Source: Bradyrhizobium sp. CCBAU 53421 | GTDB taxonomy: Bacteria > Pseudomonadota > Alphaproteobacteria > Rhizobiales > Xanthobacteraceae | Direction of reading: 5' to 3' | Length of the DNA: 64,000 bases | Assembly: GCF_015291625.1 (NCBI RefSeq) | Contig: NZ_CP030047.1 | Span: 248,001 to 312,000, forward strand | Shown here: one piece after another, positions 9,600 to 18,668 of the stretch | How the letters are laid out: each line of letters opens with the position of its first letter | Position numbering within the stretch: position 1 is the stretch's first letter | Made by a program: the position numbers and the translations under genes | The notes under the pieces: model-generated | What the model was told of the DNA's origin: nothing | The model's database searches: none | What the model saw: only the letters and a program-made list of their open reading frames with translations

Positions 9600-10459
9600 G
9601 CCTTGCGTTCGCGCACCGAACCTTCTTGCGCGACGGACGCCACCAGCGTGCCGTCGGGCTTGAAGATCTGGCCGCGGGTCAGGCCGCGGCCGGACTGCGC
9701 GCTCGGCGAATCCTGCGCGTAGAGCAGCCATTCGTCGGCGCGGAACGGGCGATGAAACCACATCGCGTGATCGAGGCTCGCCGGCATCATGCGCCGGTCG
9801 AACAGCGTGCGGCCGTAGCGCGCCATCACGGCGTCGAGCAGCGAGAAATCCGACGCATAGGCGAGCGCGCACAAATGCAACGCCGGATCGTCGGGCAATT
9901 TCGCCGCGGTGCGGATCCAGACGTGGATGCGGCCGTCGTCGATCTTCTGGCCGAAATAGCGGCCGAGCTCGACCGGGCGCAGCTCGATCGGCCGATCGCT
10001 CTCGTAGTAGCGGCGGATGAACTCCGGCATCTCCTTGAACATCGGCTGCTTCGACACTTCCTCCGCGGTCAGCTTCTCCGGCGGCGGCACGTCGGGCATC
10101 TTCTCCTGGTGATTGAAGTTGGTCTCCTCATCTGAATGGAACGAGACCATGATGGAGAAGATCGCGTTGCCGTGCTGGATCGCGGTGACGCGGCGGGTGG
10201 TGTAGCTCTTGCCGTCGCGCAGCCGCTCGACCTGGTAGATGATCGGGATCTGCGGATCGCCCGGCAGGATGAAATAGCAATGAATCGAATGCGGCAGGCG
10301 ACCCTCGACGGTGCGGCAGGCCGCGACCATGGCCTGGCCGATCACCTGGCCGCCGAACACGCGCTGCCAGCTGGTCTTCGGGCTGTTGCCGCGGAACAAA
10401 TTCACCTCGAGCTGCTCGAGATCGAGGATGGACAACAGGTCGATCAGGCTCTTGGACAT
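9596..10459 (-). CDS. tesB: Acyl-CoA thioesterase II
   Basis: A 287-residue double-hotdog thioesterase, which frees fatty acids from acyl-CoA. The first hotdog holds QRVFGGQVIGQAMVAA and HSIHCYFILPGD; the second holds ALAYASDFSLLD (catalytic aspartate), SLDHAMWFHRPFRADEWLLY and VASVAQEGSVR (catalytic glutamine). Length and motifs are normal for TesB. The gene is alone between two intergenic repeats. Its 3' end overlaps the repeat at 9475-9599 by a few bases. Confidence 0.95.
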   Translation of the reverse strand: MSKSLIDLLSILDLEQLEVNLFRGNSPKTSWQRVFGGQVIGQAMVAACRTVEGRLPHSIHCYFILPGDPQIPIIYQVERLRDGKSYTTRRVTAIQHGNAIFSIMVSFHSDEETNFNHQEKMPDVPPPEKLTAEEVSKQPMFKEMPEFIRRYYESDRPIELRPVELGRYFGQKIDDGRIHVWIRTAAKLPDDPALHLCALAYASDFSLLDAVMARYGRTLFDRRMMPASLDHAMWFHRPFRADEWLLYAQDSPSAQSGRGLTRGQIFKPDGTLVASVAQEGSVRERKA

Positions 10460-10484
10460 TCGGTGGCTTTCGGTCGGTTAAACG

Positions 10485-10563
10485 GTCATGCCGGGGCGAT
10501 GCGACAGCATCGAACCCGGAATCTCGAGATTCCGGGTTCTCGCTGCGCGAGCCCCGGAATGAC
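10485..10563. repeat. Intergenic inverted repeat (GTCATGCCGGGG family)
   Basis: GTCATGCCGGGGC at the left pairs with GCCCCGGAATGAC at the right, and an inner arm AACCCGGAATCT pairs with AGATTCCGGGTT around one CG step. It separates two divergent genes (tesB minus, hydroxylase plus). Related elements lie at 27669 and 39737. Confidence 0.78.
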
Positions 10564-10651
10564 GATCGGTCTTGTTTCTGCCCCCTGTTTCGCCCAGCTA
10601 TTATCAGGTAGCAAGCACAGTCTGACGGCGCGGGGCGCGTAAGGAAAAGGC

Positions 10652-11872
10652 ATGCCGGCACAACGAAGTATCGTGATCTGCGGGGGCGCATTTGCAGGAC
10701 TGGCGCTGGCCGTGGCGTTGCGCCAGGGGCTTGGGCCGGACATTCCGGTCATCGTGTCGGATCCGGCGCTGAGCCAGCGCCCGAGCCGCGATCCGCGCGC
10801 GACCGCGATCGTGGCGGCCTGCCGGCGGCTGTTCGAGACCCTCGGCGTCTGGGGGCAGGTGGCGCCGACCGCACAGCCGATCACCGACATGGTCGTGACC
10901 GATTCCAAGCTCGAGGACGCGACCCGTCCGGTGTTTCTGACCTTCGCCGGCAATGTCGAGCCCGGCGAGCCGTTCGCCCATATGGTCGAGAACCGCTATC
11001 TGATCGATGCGCTGGCGACCCGCGCCGAGGCCGAGGGCGTCGAGCTGCGCGCCACCGCGGTGTCGAGTTTCGATTCGCGGCCTGACGGCGTCAGCGTCCG
11101 GCTTGCCGATGGCACCGATATCGATGCGAGCCTCTTGATCGCCGCCGACGGCGCGCGCTCGAAGCTGCGCGAGCGCGCCGGGATCGCGACCCACGGCTGG
11201 GACTACGACCAATCCGGCATCGTGGTCACGGTCGGGCATGAGCGCGCGCATCACGGCCGCGCCGAGGAGCATTTCCTGCCTGCTGGTCCGTTCGCGATCC
11301 TGCCGCTGACCGGCAATCGCTCGTCGCTGGTGTGGACCGAGACGCGCAAGGACGCCGCGCGTATCACGGCGCTCGGCGAAGAGGAATTCCACGCCGAGCT
11401 CGAGCAGCGGTTTGGATTGCATCTCGGCGAGATCAAGGCGCTCGACAGACCGCGCGCGTTTCCGCTCGGCTATTTCGTCGCGCGCTCCTTCATCGCCGAA
11501 CGGCTGGCGCTGATCGGCGACGCCGCGCACGTGATCCATCCGATCGCGGGGCAGGGGCTCAATATGGGCCTGAAGGATGTCGCGGCACTCGCCGAGGTCG
11601 TCGTCGATGCGGCGCGGCTCGGCATGGACCTCGGGCAAGCCGACGTGCTCGAGCGCTATCAGCGCTGGCGGCGCTTCGACACGATGGCGATGGGCGTTGC
11701 CACCAACTCGCTGAACTTCCTGTTCTCCAATGAATCGACGCTGCTGCGCACCGTGCGCGACATCGGCCTGGGCCTCGTCGATCGCGCGCCGCCGCTGAAG
11801 AGCATGTTCATCCGCCAGGCGGCGGGTCTATCGGGCGAGGTGCCGCGGCTGTTGAAGGGCGAGGCGCTCTAA
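10652..11872 (+). CDS. UbiH/UbiF/COQ6-family FAD hydroxylase
   Basis: A 406-residue aromatic-ring hydroxylase of the ubiquinone-synthesis type. FAD is bound by IVICGGAFAGLALAVAL near the N-terminus, LLIAADGARSKLRE in the middle, and RLALIGDAAHVIHPIAGQGLNMGLKD near the C-terminus, the last being the Ubi-hydroxylase signature. Alphaproteobacteria use one or two such enzymes for several ring positions (UbiL, UbiM and relatives); I cannot tell which this is. AAGGAAAAGG precedes the ATG. The first glycine motif reads GGAFAG where GGGxAG is usual. Confidence 0.9.
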   Translation: MPAQRSIVICGGAFAGLALAVALRQGLGPDIPVIVSDPALSQRPSRDPRATAIVAACRRLFETLGVWGQVAPTAQPITDMVVTDSKLEDATRPVFLTFAGNVEPGEPFAHMVENRYLIDALATRAEAEGVELRATAVSSFDSRPDGVSVRLADGTDIDASLLIAADGARSKLRERAGIATHGWDYDQSGIVVTVGHERAHHGRAEEHFLPAGPFAILPLTGNRSSLVWTETRKDAARITALGEEEFHAELEQRFGLHLGEIKALDRPRAFPLGYFVARSFIAERLALIGDAAHVIHPIAGQGLNMGLKDVAALAEVVVDAARLGMDLGQADVLERYQRWRRFDTMAMGVATNSLNFLFSNESTLLRTVRDIGLGLVDRAPPLKSMFIRQAAGLSGEVPRLLKGEAL

Positions 11873-11887
11873 GGCTTGCGCGTTGCG

Positions 11888-11973
11888 GTAGCCCGGATGA
11901 AGCGAAGCGAAATCCGGGACTACTTTCTCCGCCGATAGATTCCCCGGATTGCGCTGCGCTTCATCCGGGCTAC
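11888..11973. repeat. Intergenic inverted repeat (GTAGCCCGGATGAAGCG family)
   Basis: GTAGCCCGGATGAAGCG (11888-11904) pairs with CGCTTCATCCGGGCTAC at 11957-11973, with inner AATCCGGG and CCCCGGATT also pairing. It lies between convergent genes and could end transcription from both sides. Confidence 0.82.
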
Positions 11974-11992
11974 GACCTTGCGGCGCAGCTGC

Positions 11993-12907
11993 TCATTTCT
12001 GCCCAATGAAGCCAGCCACCGCGTCGATCAGGTCGGGATCGAGCGGCCGCTCCGGCTCATTGTAGCTCGCCACATCGTCCGCCGCGTCGGTGACGTCGAC
12101 CAGCACGTGATTCATATCCGGCAGCCACAATGATTTGGCCGCGATGTCGGCGGTGGTGAGCGCGAGGAAGTCGAGCCGCGCCAGCTGATGGTCGCGGCCG
12201 CCCGCGACGACCAGAACCGGCCCGGTGATCTTCTTCATCGGATCGATCGGATCCTCGGTGAAGGCAGATGCGATGGCGGGCTGCATCGCCGGCGCGATCG
12301 CCAGTCCCGCCGGCGGCGGATCGACGATCTGCCCGGCCATGATGTCGTCGATGGCCTTGCCGACCGGCGCAAATTTGTCCGGCGGGAGCTGGTTCTCGAG
12401 CAGCGCCTTCAACACCGCGCCCTGCTTGCGCGCCGCGGTCGCGAGCAGCACCAGCCGGTCGATCTGCACGCGCTGGGCGGCGAGGATCGCGACCAGGCCG
12501 CCCTCGCTGTGCCCGACCACCGCAACATGAGCGAACTTGCCGCTGCCGCGCAGATAGTCGATCAGTGCTGCCGCATCGCCGACATAGTCCTTGAAGCGGA
12601 AGTCCTCCGGACGACCGAACTCCTTCTTCCATTCGCCGGCGCCGCGCTTGTCGTAGCGCAGCGTCGCGATGCCGCGTGCGACCAGCTGCTCGGACAGTTT
12701 CTTCAATGTCGCCGGCTTGAGCTGCGGCCCGTTGCCGTCATGGTCGGTCGAGCCGGAGCCGGCGATCAGCAGCGCCACCGGCGGTCTTGCGATGTCGGGC
12801 GGCACCGTCAGCACCGCGTCAATCGGGCCGATGCGCAGCTCGCTCTCGTCGGCTGCCGCGCTCGCCATTGAGGCGAGCAGCAGCAGCCATGTGACGAGGG
12901 CGCGCAT
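11993..12907 (-). CDS. Exported alpha/beta hydrolase
   Basis: A 304-residue serine hydrolase with a signal peptide (ALVTWLLLLASMASAAADE). The nucleophile elbow is GHSEGG, the acid is in VVAGGRDHQ, and the histidine is in PDMNHVL; LLIAGSGSTDHDGNG supplies the oxyanion region. The pattern matches the bacterial dienelactone-hydrolase-like/YqiA-like group that carries a leader and acts in the periplasm on esters or lactones. The substrate is unknown. It is followed by an intergenic repeat and is alone on its strand. Confidence 0.88.
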   Translation of the reverse strand: MRALVTWLLLLASMASAAADESELRIGPIDAVLTVPPDIARPPVALLIAGSGSTDHDGNGPQLKPATLKKLSEQLVARGIATLRYDKRGAGEWKKEFGRPEDFRFKDYVGDAAALIDYLRGSGKFAHVAVVGHSEGGLVAILAAQRVQIDRLVLLATAARKQGAVLKALLENQLPPDKFAPVGKAIDDIMAGQIVDPPPAGLAIAPAMQPAIASAFTEDPIDPMKKITGPVLVVAGGRDHQLARLDFLALTTADIAAKSLWLPDMNHVLVDVTDAADDVASYNEPERPLDPDLIDAVAGFIGQK

Positions 12908-12921
12908 GTGATCCTCTTATC

Positions 12922-13006
12922 GGAGCATCCGGATCATGCTCTAGATTCTAGTTTTGACGCGTTTTCTTCACGCGAACCGGTGCCCACTTCGCTCGAAAAC
13001 GCTCTA
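12922..13006. repeat. Intergenic palindromic repeat (GACGCGTTTTCTTCACGCGAACCGG family)
   Basis: GAGCATCCGGATCATGCTC forms one hairpin, and the second part (GACGCGTTTTCTTCACGCG, AACCGG, CCACTTCGCTCGAAAACG) closes with CTCTAG. The second part recurs at 51613-51667 in the other orientation and at 63428-63533, and is decayed at about 46916-46985. Confidence 0.82.
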
Positions 13007-13201
13007 GTCGATCTTGCGCGCCTCTTCCGGCAGCATGATCGGGATGCCGTCGCGGATTGGATAGGCGAGCTTCGCGGAGCGCGAGATCAACTCTTGCCGC
13101 GTGGCGTCGAATTCCAGCGGCCCCTTGGTGATCGGGCACACCAGGATTTCGAGCAGCTTCGGATCGGCGGTGCTCTCGAGATGATCGGTCGTGGAATTCA
13201 T
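13004..13201 (-). CDS. Trm112 family protein
   Basis: A 65-residue protein: [17 protein letters not shown] and [19 protein letters not shown] are the two Trm112/UPF0434 signatures. Only one cysteine of the zinc-binding set remains (CP), as in many bacterial members. Eukaryotic Trm112 activates methyltransferases; the bacterial role is unclear. The ATG at 13201 is preceded by GGAGA about seven bases upstream. Confidence 0.9.
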   Translation of the reverse strand: MNSTTDHLESTADPKLLEILVCPITKGPLEFDATRQELISRSAKLAYPIRDGIPIMLPEEARKID

Positions 13202-13247
13202 CGGTGTCTCCAACTTGCCACCGTGTAGCACAGTCAAATACCGGCTG

Positions 13248-13784
13248 TCAGCGCCTGGTCATCCGCAACAGCTCGTCGATTGCGGCCTCTTGGCGCGGCT
13301 TCGGCAGCGTTTGCTCGGACAGCGCGTAGCCGATGAACGCCCAATAGAAGATCTGCGCCCGGCCGCGCGCCACGGCGTCGGCGAATCCGGCATGCCGGAG
13401 CAGGGTTTCGATATAGCCGATACGGCGCTGATCGACCTCGAGCACGGCGGCGCGCGCCGCGGCATCGGCGGTGGCCCAGCTGCGCACCGCGCGTTCCAGC
13501 GCCATTCGCGCCGAGAAGGTCCGGCGCAGCAGCAGCGCCAGCGCATCGCCGCCTTCCGGAATGGTCTCGAGTTCGGCGATCACCTGCTCGGCGGCGACCT
13601 CGCGCCAGTGCTCGAGGATCGCGGTGCGGTAGGCGCCGATGTCGGCGAAATGCCAGTAGAAGCTGCCGCGCGAGACGCCCATCGCCTTGGCCAGCGGCTC
13701 GGCCTTGAGCGCCGTGAAGCCGCGCCGCGCCAGCGTCTTCAGGCCCTGATCGAGCCAGTCCTTGACCGAGAGCTGTTCCGTCAT
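13248..13784 (-). CDS. TetR family transcriptional regulator
   Basis: A 178-residue regulator. The helix-turn-helix is in [44 protein letters not shown]; the rest is a helical ligand-binding domain ([21 protein letters not shown]). The ATG at 13784 faces away from the gene at 13878, and a perfect 24-bp palindrome lies between them, so it probably represses both itself and the divergent operon (membrane protein, crotonase, thioesterase). The ligand may be a fatty acyl or aromatic-CoA compound, judging from those neighbours. Confidence 0.92.
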   Translation of the reverse strand: MTEQLSVKDWLDQGLKTLARRGFTALKAEPLAKAMGVSRGSFYWHFADIGAYRTAILEHWREVAAEQVIAELETIPEGGDALALLLRRTFSARMALERAVRSWATADAAARAAVLEVDQRRIGYIETLLRHAGFADAVARGRAQIFYWAFIGYALSEQTLPKPRQEAAIDELLRMTRR

Positions 13785-13807
13785 GGTTCCCGTTCCGCGC
13801 TCCAACC

Positions 13808-13870
13808 ATACACAAGTGTATTGACAGGCGCCAGCGGTTGATGTCTTCTCCATACAGTACTGTATGGAGA
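13808..13870. promoter_or_regulatory. TetR operator region: 24-bp perfect palindrome plus a second inverted repeat
   Basis: TCTCCATACAGT (13847-13858) is followed directly by its exact reverse complement (13859-13870). A second site, ATACAC-AA-GTGTAT, lies at 13808-13821, and TTGACA follows at 13821-13826. The strong palindrome ends eight bases before the ATG at 13878, so a bound dimer would also block that start. Confidence 0.85.
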
Positions 13871-13877
13871 TATCGCG

Positions 13878-14228
13878 ATGCGTGATCTTCTGCTGCAAGG
13901 CGCCGGACTCATCGCCATCCTGGTCAGCCTGATCCATGGCGTTCTCGGCGAGACCAAGATCTTCGCGCGCGCCACCGTCGAGCCGCCGCGGCTGCGTCTC
14001 TTGCTTCGTCTGGTCTACCAGGCCGGCACGGTCGCCTGGATCGGCGGTGGCGTGCTGCTCGTCGCTGCGCCTGCGATGGCGTCCGATGCCGCGCGGCACT
14101 GGATCGTGGCGACGCTCGCCATCGTGTTCGGCAGCGCCGCGCTCGCCAATGCAGTCGCGACCCGCGGCCGGCACTTCGGCTGGATGGCGATGAGCGCCGT
14201 CGTGGCGCTCGCCGCCGCCGGCTATTAG
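13878..14228 (+). CDS. Small four-helix membrane protein
   Basis: A 116-residue protein with four hydrophobic segments (LLLQGAGLIAILVSLIHGVLG, LVYQAGTVAWIGGGVLLVAA, WIVATLAIVFGSAALANAVA, FGWMAMSAVVALAAAGY). I do not recognise a named family. It is the first gene of the TetR-controlled operon and ends 11 bases before the crotonase. A histidine in the first segment and a Glu-Thr-Lys stretch after it are its only polar features. Confidence 0.7.
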   Translation: MRDLLLQGAGLIAILVSLIHGVLGETKIFARATVEPPRLRLLLRLVYQAGTVAWIGGGVLLVAAPAMASDAARHWIVATLAIVFGSAALANAVATRGRHFGWMAMSAVVALAAAGY

Positions 14229-14239
14229 CGCGCGCGATC

Positions 14240-15046
14240 ATGATGACCGATCGCATCAGCCTCAGCATCGCCAATGGCGTCGCCGACGTCAGGCTCAACC
14301 GTCCGGACAAGCTCAATGCGCTGGATCCGGCGATGTTCAGCGCAATCGCCGACGCGGGCGCACAGCTCAAGGACAACCCAAAGGTCCGCGCCGTGGTGTT
14401 GTCGGGCGCAGGCCAGGCGTTCTGCGCCGGCCTCGACATCGAGCGTCTGGTCGCGACGACGGAGGGCGAATCGATCCTGCCGTTTGCCGATCTCGGCCAG
14501 CGCACCCACGGCATCGCCAACTTCGCGCAGCATCTGGTGTGGCTCTGGCGCGAGCTGCCGGTGCCGGTGATTGCCGCCGTCCACGGCGTCGCATTCGGCG
14601 GCGGCTTTCAGCTGATGCTCGGCGCCGACATCAGGTACCTCGCGCCGGCCACGCGTCTTGCCATCATCGAAGCCAAATGGGGACTGGTGCCCGACATGGC
14701 CGGAACGCAACTGATGCGCCATCTCGCGCGCGAAGACGTGGTCCGCGAACTGACCTACACTGCGCGCGTGTTCTCCGCGGAGGAGGCGCTCGGATACGGC
14801 TTCGCCACCCGGATCGTCGAACAGCCGCGCGACGCCGCACTGGAGACGGCGCGGATGATCGCCGAACGCAGCCCGGATGCGATCCGCGCCGCCAAGCGGC
14901 TGCTCAATCTCGCGGCCGATCGCGATGCGGCGACCGGGCTCGCGGCCGAAACGGCCGAGCAGGCGCTGCTGCTTGGCACGCCCAACCACGTCGAGGCGGT
15001 CAAGGCGAATCTCGAACGGCGACCGCCGCAATGGAGTTTTGCATGA
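14240..15046 (+). CDS. Crotonase (enoyl-CoA hydratase/isomerase family)
   Basis: A 268-residue crotonase-fold enzyme. AFCAGLDIERL and HGVAFGGGFQLMLGADIRY provide the oxyanion hole and CoA pocket. In the second block, IIEAKWGLVPDMAGTQLMRHL carries the glutamate of EAKWGLVPD, and the usual catalytic GG of hydratases reads DMAG. It could be a hydratase, isomerase or another CoA-ester enzyme. Its stop overlaps the thioesterase start (ATGA), so they are coupled. Together they suggest handling of an acyl-CoA under TetR control. Confidence 0.9.
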   Translation: MMTDRISLSIANGVADVRLNRPDKLNALDPAMFSAIADAGAQLKDNPKVRAVVLSGAGQAFCAGLDIERLVATTEGESILPFADLGQRTHGIANFAQHLVWLWRELPVPVIAAVHGVAFGGGFQLMLGADIRYLAPATRLAIIEAKWGLVPDMAGTQLMRHLAREDVVRELTYTARVFSAEEALGYGFATRIVEQPRDAALETARMIAERSPDAIRAAKRLLNLAADRDAATGLAAETAEQALLLGTPNHVEAVKANLERRPPQWSFA

Positions 15047-15465
15047 CCACTGCAGCGGGATTCGATCTGGCGCGCCTGATTGCGACCAATGCGTCGGCGG
15101 CCTTCAACCGGCTTGTCGGCCTCGAGGTGGTCTCCGCCGGTGCCGGCACAGTGGAGCTGCGCGTGCTCTGGCGGGATGATCTCACCCAATATGCCGGCCA
15201 CCTGCACGCGGGGATGATCGCGGCCTTGCTCGACACCGCCTGCGGCTTTGCGGCGGCGTCGATCGTGGGTTCCGTCACCGCATCGCATTTCTCGATGAAT
15301 TGCCTGAAGCCCGCGGTGGGCCGCTGCTTCATCGCCAAAGGCGTCACGTTGCGCGCCGGCCGCAGGCAAGTGTTCGCGCGCGCCGAGCTGTTTGCGGAGA
15401 ACGAACAGGGCGAGGTGTCGCTGGTCGCAACCGGCGAAACCGTTCTTGTTCCGCTCGAGGGGTGA
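15043..15465 (+). CDS. PaaI-type hotdog thioesterase
   Basis: A 140-residue single-hotdog protein. YAGHLHAGMIAALLDTACGFAA is the PaaI/YiiD-type catalytic helix with the HxG and Asp pattern, followed by ITASHFSMNCLKPAVG-like strands and RAGRRQVFARAELF. Such enzymes hydrolyse CoA thioesters, often to clear dead-end aromatic or acyl-CoA products. It starts inside the crotonase stop codon and is the last gene of the TetR operon. Confidence 0.88.
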   Translation: MTTAAGFDLARLIATNASAAFNRLVGLEVVSAGAGTVELRVLWRDDLTQYAGHLHAGMIAALLDTACGFAAASIVGSVTASHFSMNCLKPAVGRCFIAKGVTLRAGRRQVFARAELFAENEQGEVSLVATGETVLVPLEG

Positions 15466-15615
15466 GCGATCGCGACCGCAGGCATGTGCCTGAATTTATG
15501 GGGCCATCAATTTCCGTGTGGAATCGGCTTACGCGCGGATAACCATGCCACTGAAAGTTGTAGAAAATTATCGAGAAGACAATTCAATCGGCCTAGCTTG
15601 TCCGCGCGGACAACC

Positions 15616-18162
15616 ATGGACCGACGCATGTTTCGTGTTCTTACGTGTCTTTCAGGTGAGCATGACTGGCGGCTCGTTCTGCTCGCCGGACTGGTCTGCT
15701 TCGTCGCCAGCATTGTCGCCGTCAACATCTTCCATCGCGCGATCGCATCACAGGCGAGGACGCGGCTGATCTGGATCGCGATCGCCGGAGCCGCGATCGG
15801 CTACGGCATCTGGGCAACGCATTTCATCGCCATGCTCGCCTATGAGCCGGGCGTGCCGACCGGCTACGGCATCGTTCTCACGGCGCTGTCGCTTGTCGCA
15901 GCGATGATGCTGACATCCGGCGGCCTCGGTCTTGCCGCCGGCGATTCCAGCCCCTGGCGTGCGCCGGTCGGCGGCGCGGTGATCGGCGCAGGCATCGCCA
16001 GCATGCATTATCTCGGAATGTGGGCGCTGGAAGTCCCGGGCCACGTGGTGTGGTCGATGGATCTCGTGGCCACCTCCATCGTGCTCGGCATGCTGTTCGG
16101 TTACGCCGCGTTGTCGGTCGCGGTCCGCTACCAGGATCGCTGGATGTCGCTCGTCGCGGCGCTGTTGCTGACACTTGCGATCGTCTCGCATCATTTCACT
16201 GCGATGGGCGCGGTCGAGATCATCCCGGACCCGTTGCTGGCGCCGGAGGCGTTATCGCTCTCTCCCGCCTTCCTCGCCATCGTGATCGCTGGCGTGGCGC
16301 TCTCGGTGCTCGGGATGAGCCTGGTCGGCGTGCTCGCGGACCGGCGTCTCGCGCTTCGTACCCGCCGCTTCGAGGAAATCATCAGCCAGCTCTCGCTGGC
16401 GCGGCAGCAGGTCGAGGCGTCGCAGAAGGAGCTGGAGGAACAGAGGTTCCGGCTCGATACCGCGATCAACCATATGGGCGAGGGTCTCTGCATGTTCGAT
16501 GCCGAGAAGCGCCTCGTCGTGTGCAACGATCGTTACGCCAAGATGTACCGGCTGCCGCCCGAACTGCTGCTGCCCGGCACCGCCCATCGCCAGATCATCA
16601 CGCATCGGATCGCCAACGGCATTCTCAAGGGCGAGACCAGCGACACCGCCGCGACCCAGGTGCTCGCGACATTGAACGCGCTGCCGGCCGACGAGATCAG
16701 CAGCCGGGTCGACGAGCTTGCCGACGGCCGGCTGATCTGCGTGACGCGGCAGCCGATGCCCGGTGGCGGCTGGGTGGCGACGCATCGCGATGTCACCGAG
16801 CAGCGGCGCTCCGAGGCCAAGATCACCCATATGGCGCAACACGACGCGCTGACCGATTTGCCGAATCGCGTGCTGCTCAAGGAGTGGATGGAGCAGGCGC
16901 TCTCCGGCGCGAGAAGCGGCGGACCGAGCCTTGCGGTGCTGATGCTCGATCTCGATCGCTTCAAGGAGGTCAACGACACGCTCGGGCATCCGGCGGGCGA
17001 TGCGCTGCTCAAATCGGTGGCCGCGCGGCTGCGCAGATGCGTCAGCGACACCACGCTGGTGGCGCGGCTCGGCGGCGACGAATTCGCTGTGATCGACTAC
17101 GTCAGCGATCCGGTCGCGGAAGCCGGCGTGCTCGCCGAGAGGATCAGGAAGGCGCTCAGCGAGCCGATCGATCTCGGCGATCATCGGGTGACCACCACGA
17201 CCAGCATCGGCATTGCGATCGCGCCACGCGACGGCACCTCCCCCGACGAGGTGCTGCGCAGCGCCGATCTTGCGCTGTACTCGGCCAAGAGCGGTGGGCG
17301 CGGCTCGTTCCGCTTCTTCGAGCTGGAGCTCGATCGGCAGCTGCAGACCCGGCGCAGCCTCGAGCGCGACATGCGTAGCGCGCTCGCCAACGGCGAGTTC
17401 GAGCTGCATTATCAGCCGTTCATCCATGTCGCGAGCGGGGAGACCTGCGGCTTCGAGGCGCTGCTGCGGTGGCATCATCCAGAGCGCGGCATGGTGTCCC
17501 CGGCGCAGTTCATCCCGCTGGCGGAAGAGACCGGCCTGATCGTGCCGCTCGGCGAATGGGTGCTGCGCACCGCGTGCGCGGAAGCCGCCAAATGGCCCGA
17601 TGACCTGAAGATCGCGATCAATCTGTCGCCGGTGCAGTTCAGGAGCCCGGAATTGGTCCCGGTGATCGTGCACGCGCTGGCGAGCGCGGGAATTTCGCCG
17701 GACAGGCTCGAGCTCGAAGTCACCGAAACGGCGATCATCCAGGACAGCGAGGCGGTCTTCGCGGCGCTCAGCCAGCTGCATGATCTCGGGGTGCGGATCG
17801 CGCTCGACGATTTCGGCACCGGCTATTCCTCGCTGAGCTTCCTGCAGAGGTTTCCGTTCGACAAGGTCAAGATCGACCGCAGCTTCGTCTCCGAACTCTC
17901 GGGCGCAACGGACGAGTCGCGCCGGATCGCGCGCGCGATCGTCCGTTTCGCCGTCAGCCTCGGCAAGACCACGACGGCCGAAGGCGTCGAGACCAGGGAG
18001 CAGCTCGACATCCTGCGCGCCGACGCCTGCGTGGAAGTGCAGGGCTTCCACTTCAGCCCGCCGGTGCAGAGCGAGAAGGTCGCACAGATGATCGGCGGTC
18101 GGGCCCCGGCAGCCGCCGAACGCCCCGCGGTACGTTTGGCAATGGCGGGTGCCGCGTCCTGA
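15616..18162 (+). CDS. MHYT-PAS-GGDEF-EAL cyclic di-GMP protein
   Basis: An 848-residue inner-membrane protein. The first 240 residues are an MHYT sensor domain with about seven membrane segments; its three motifs are THFIAM, MHYLGM and HHFTAM, thought to bind a metal and sense a gas or redox state. A coiled stretch and a PAS-like domain (LDTAINHMGEGLCMFDAEKRLVVCND) come next. The GGDEF domain has an intact LGGDEFAV, and the EAL domain has FEALLRW, NLSPVQF and DDFGTGYSSL, so both making and breaking of cyclic di-GMP appear possible. The ATG at 15616 has no clear ribosome site; another ATG at 15628 is possible. Confidence 0.93.
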   Translation: MDRRMFRVLTCLSGEHDWRLVLLAGLVCFVASIVAVNIFHRAIASQARTRLIWIAIAGAAIGYGIWATHFIAMLAYEPGVPTGYGIVLTALSLVAAMMLTSGGLGLAAGDSSPWRAPVGGAVIGAGIASMHYLGMWALEVPGHVVWSMDLVATSIVLGMLFGYAALSVAVRYQDRWMSLVAALLLTLAIVSHHFTAMGAVEIIPDPLLAPEALSLSPAFLAIVIAGVALSVLGMSLVGVLADRRLALRTRRFEEIISQLSLARQQVEASQKELEEQRFRLDTAINHMGEGLCMFDAEKRLVVCNDRYAKMYRLPPELLLPGTAHRQIITHRIANGILKGETSDTAATQVLATLNALPADEISSRVDELADGRLICVTRQPMPGGGWVATHRDVTEQRRSEAKITHMAQHDALTDLPNRVLLKEWMEQALSGARSGGPSLAVLMLDLDRFKEVNDTLGHPAGDALLKSVAARLRRCVSDTTLVARLGGDEFAVIDYVSDPVAEAGVLAERIRKALSEPIDLGDHRVTTTTSIGIAIAPRDGTSPDEVLRSADLALYSAKSGGRGSFRFFELELDRQLQTRRSLERDMRSALANGEFELHYQPFIHVASGETCGFEALLRWHHPERGMVSPAQFIPLAEETGLIVPLGEWVLRTACAEAAKWPDDLKIAINLSPVQFRSPELVPVIVHALASAGISPDRLELEVTETAIIQDSEAVFAALSQLHDLGVRIALDDFGTGYSSLSFLQRFPFDKVKIDRSFVSELSGATDESRRIARAIVRFAVSLGKTTTAEGVETREQLDILRADACVEVQGFHFSPPVQSEKVAQMIGGRAPAAAERPAVRLAMAGAAS

Positions 18163-18383
18163 CGGAGAGGCCGCGTCATCAGACCAGGATCCCGTGAGGC
18201 GTAAGGCCGCAGCACGCGGTCAAAACTAATTTGTGCGTGGAGCGCAAAGCGGTTTTCGTGACCGTTAGAATTTCTCTAAAGCGCGCCGCGTCGGCGCTTC
18301 CTTGACTTGGCAATCACCTCAGCATTGTTCACGCATGTGCCCGGCGCGATGGCGTCGTGGGCACGATCGTCAATGGAGGGGAG

Positions 18384-18668
18384 ATGCGCGTGAGAGTGAT
18401 TTTGACCGCTGCGCTTGCAGCTGGTGTTCTGGGGCTTACCGGATCGGCGGCGCTCGCCGACGGCTACAAGACTTGCACCAAGCTCGACAAGGCGTCGTGG
18501 AAGCCGGCAAGCGAAGCCGAAGCCAAGGCCAAGGCGCTCGGCTACGAGGTGCGCCGCTCGAAGGTCGAGGGCTCCTGCTACGAAGTCTACGGCGTCAAGG
18601 AAGGCAAGCTCTACGAGCTGTTCTACAGCCCGGAGGATCTCAGCCTCAAGCACACGATCGCCAAGTGA
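18384..18668 (+). CDS. Exported PepSY-like protein
   Basis: A 94-residue protein with a clear signal peptide (VRVILTAALAAGVLGLTGSAALAD). The mature part (KLDKASWKPASEAEAKAKALGYEVRRSKVEGSCYEVYGVKEGKLYELFYSPED) is a single PepSY-like unit. Proteins of this type often sit next to b-type cytochromes, as here, with cytochrome b561 35 bases downstream. A GGAGGGGAG ribosome site precedes the ATG at 18384. The last 12 bases of the gene are the first unit of a three-copy tandem repeat. Confidence 0.82.
   Translation: MRVRVILTAALAAGVLGLTGSAALADGYKTCTKLDKASWKPASEAEAKAKALGYEVRRSKVEGSCYEVYGVKEGKLYELFYSPEDLSLKHTIAK

Noticed and set aside
16252..18051. 599-codon minus-strand frame over the GGDEF-EAL gene
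   Set aside because: Antisense of a recognised protein, with no domain of its own.
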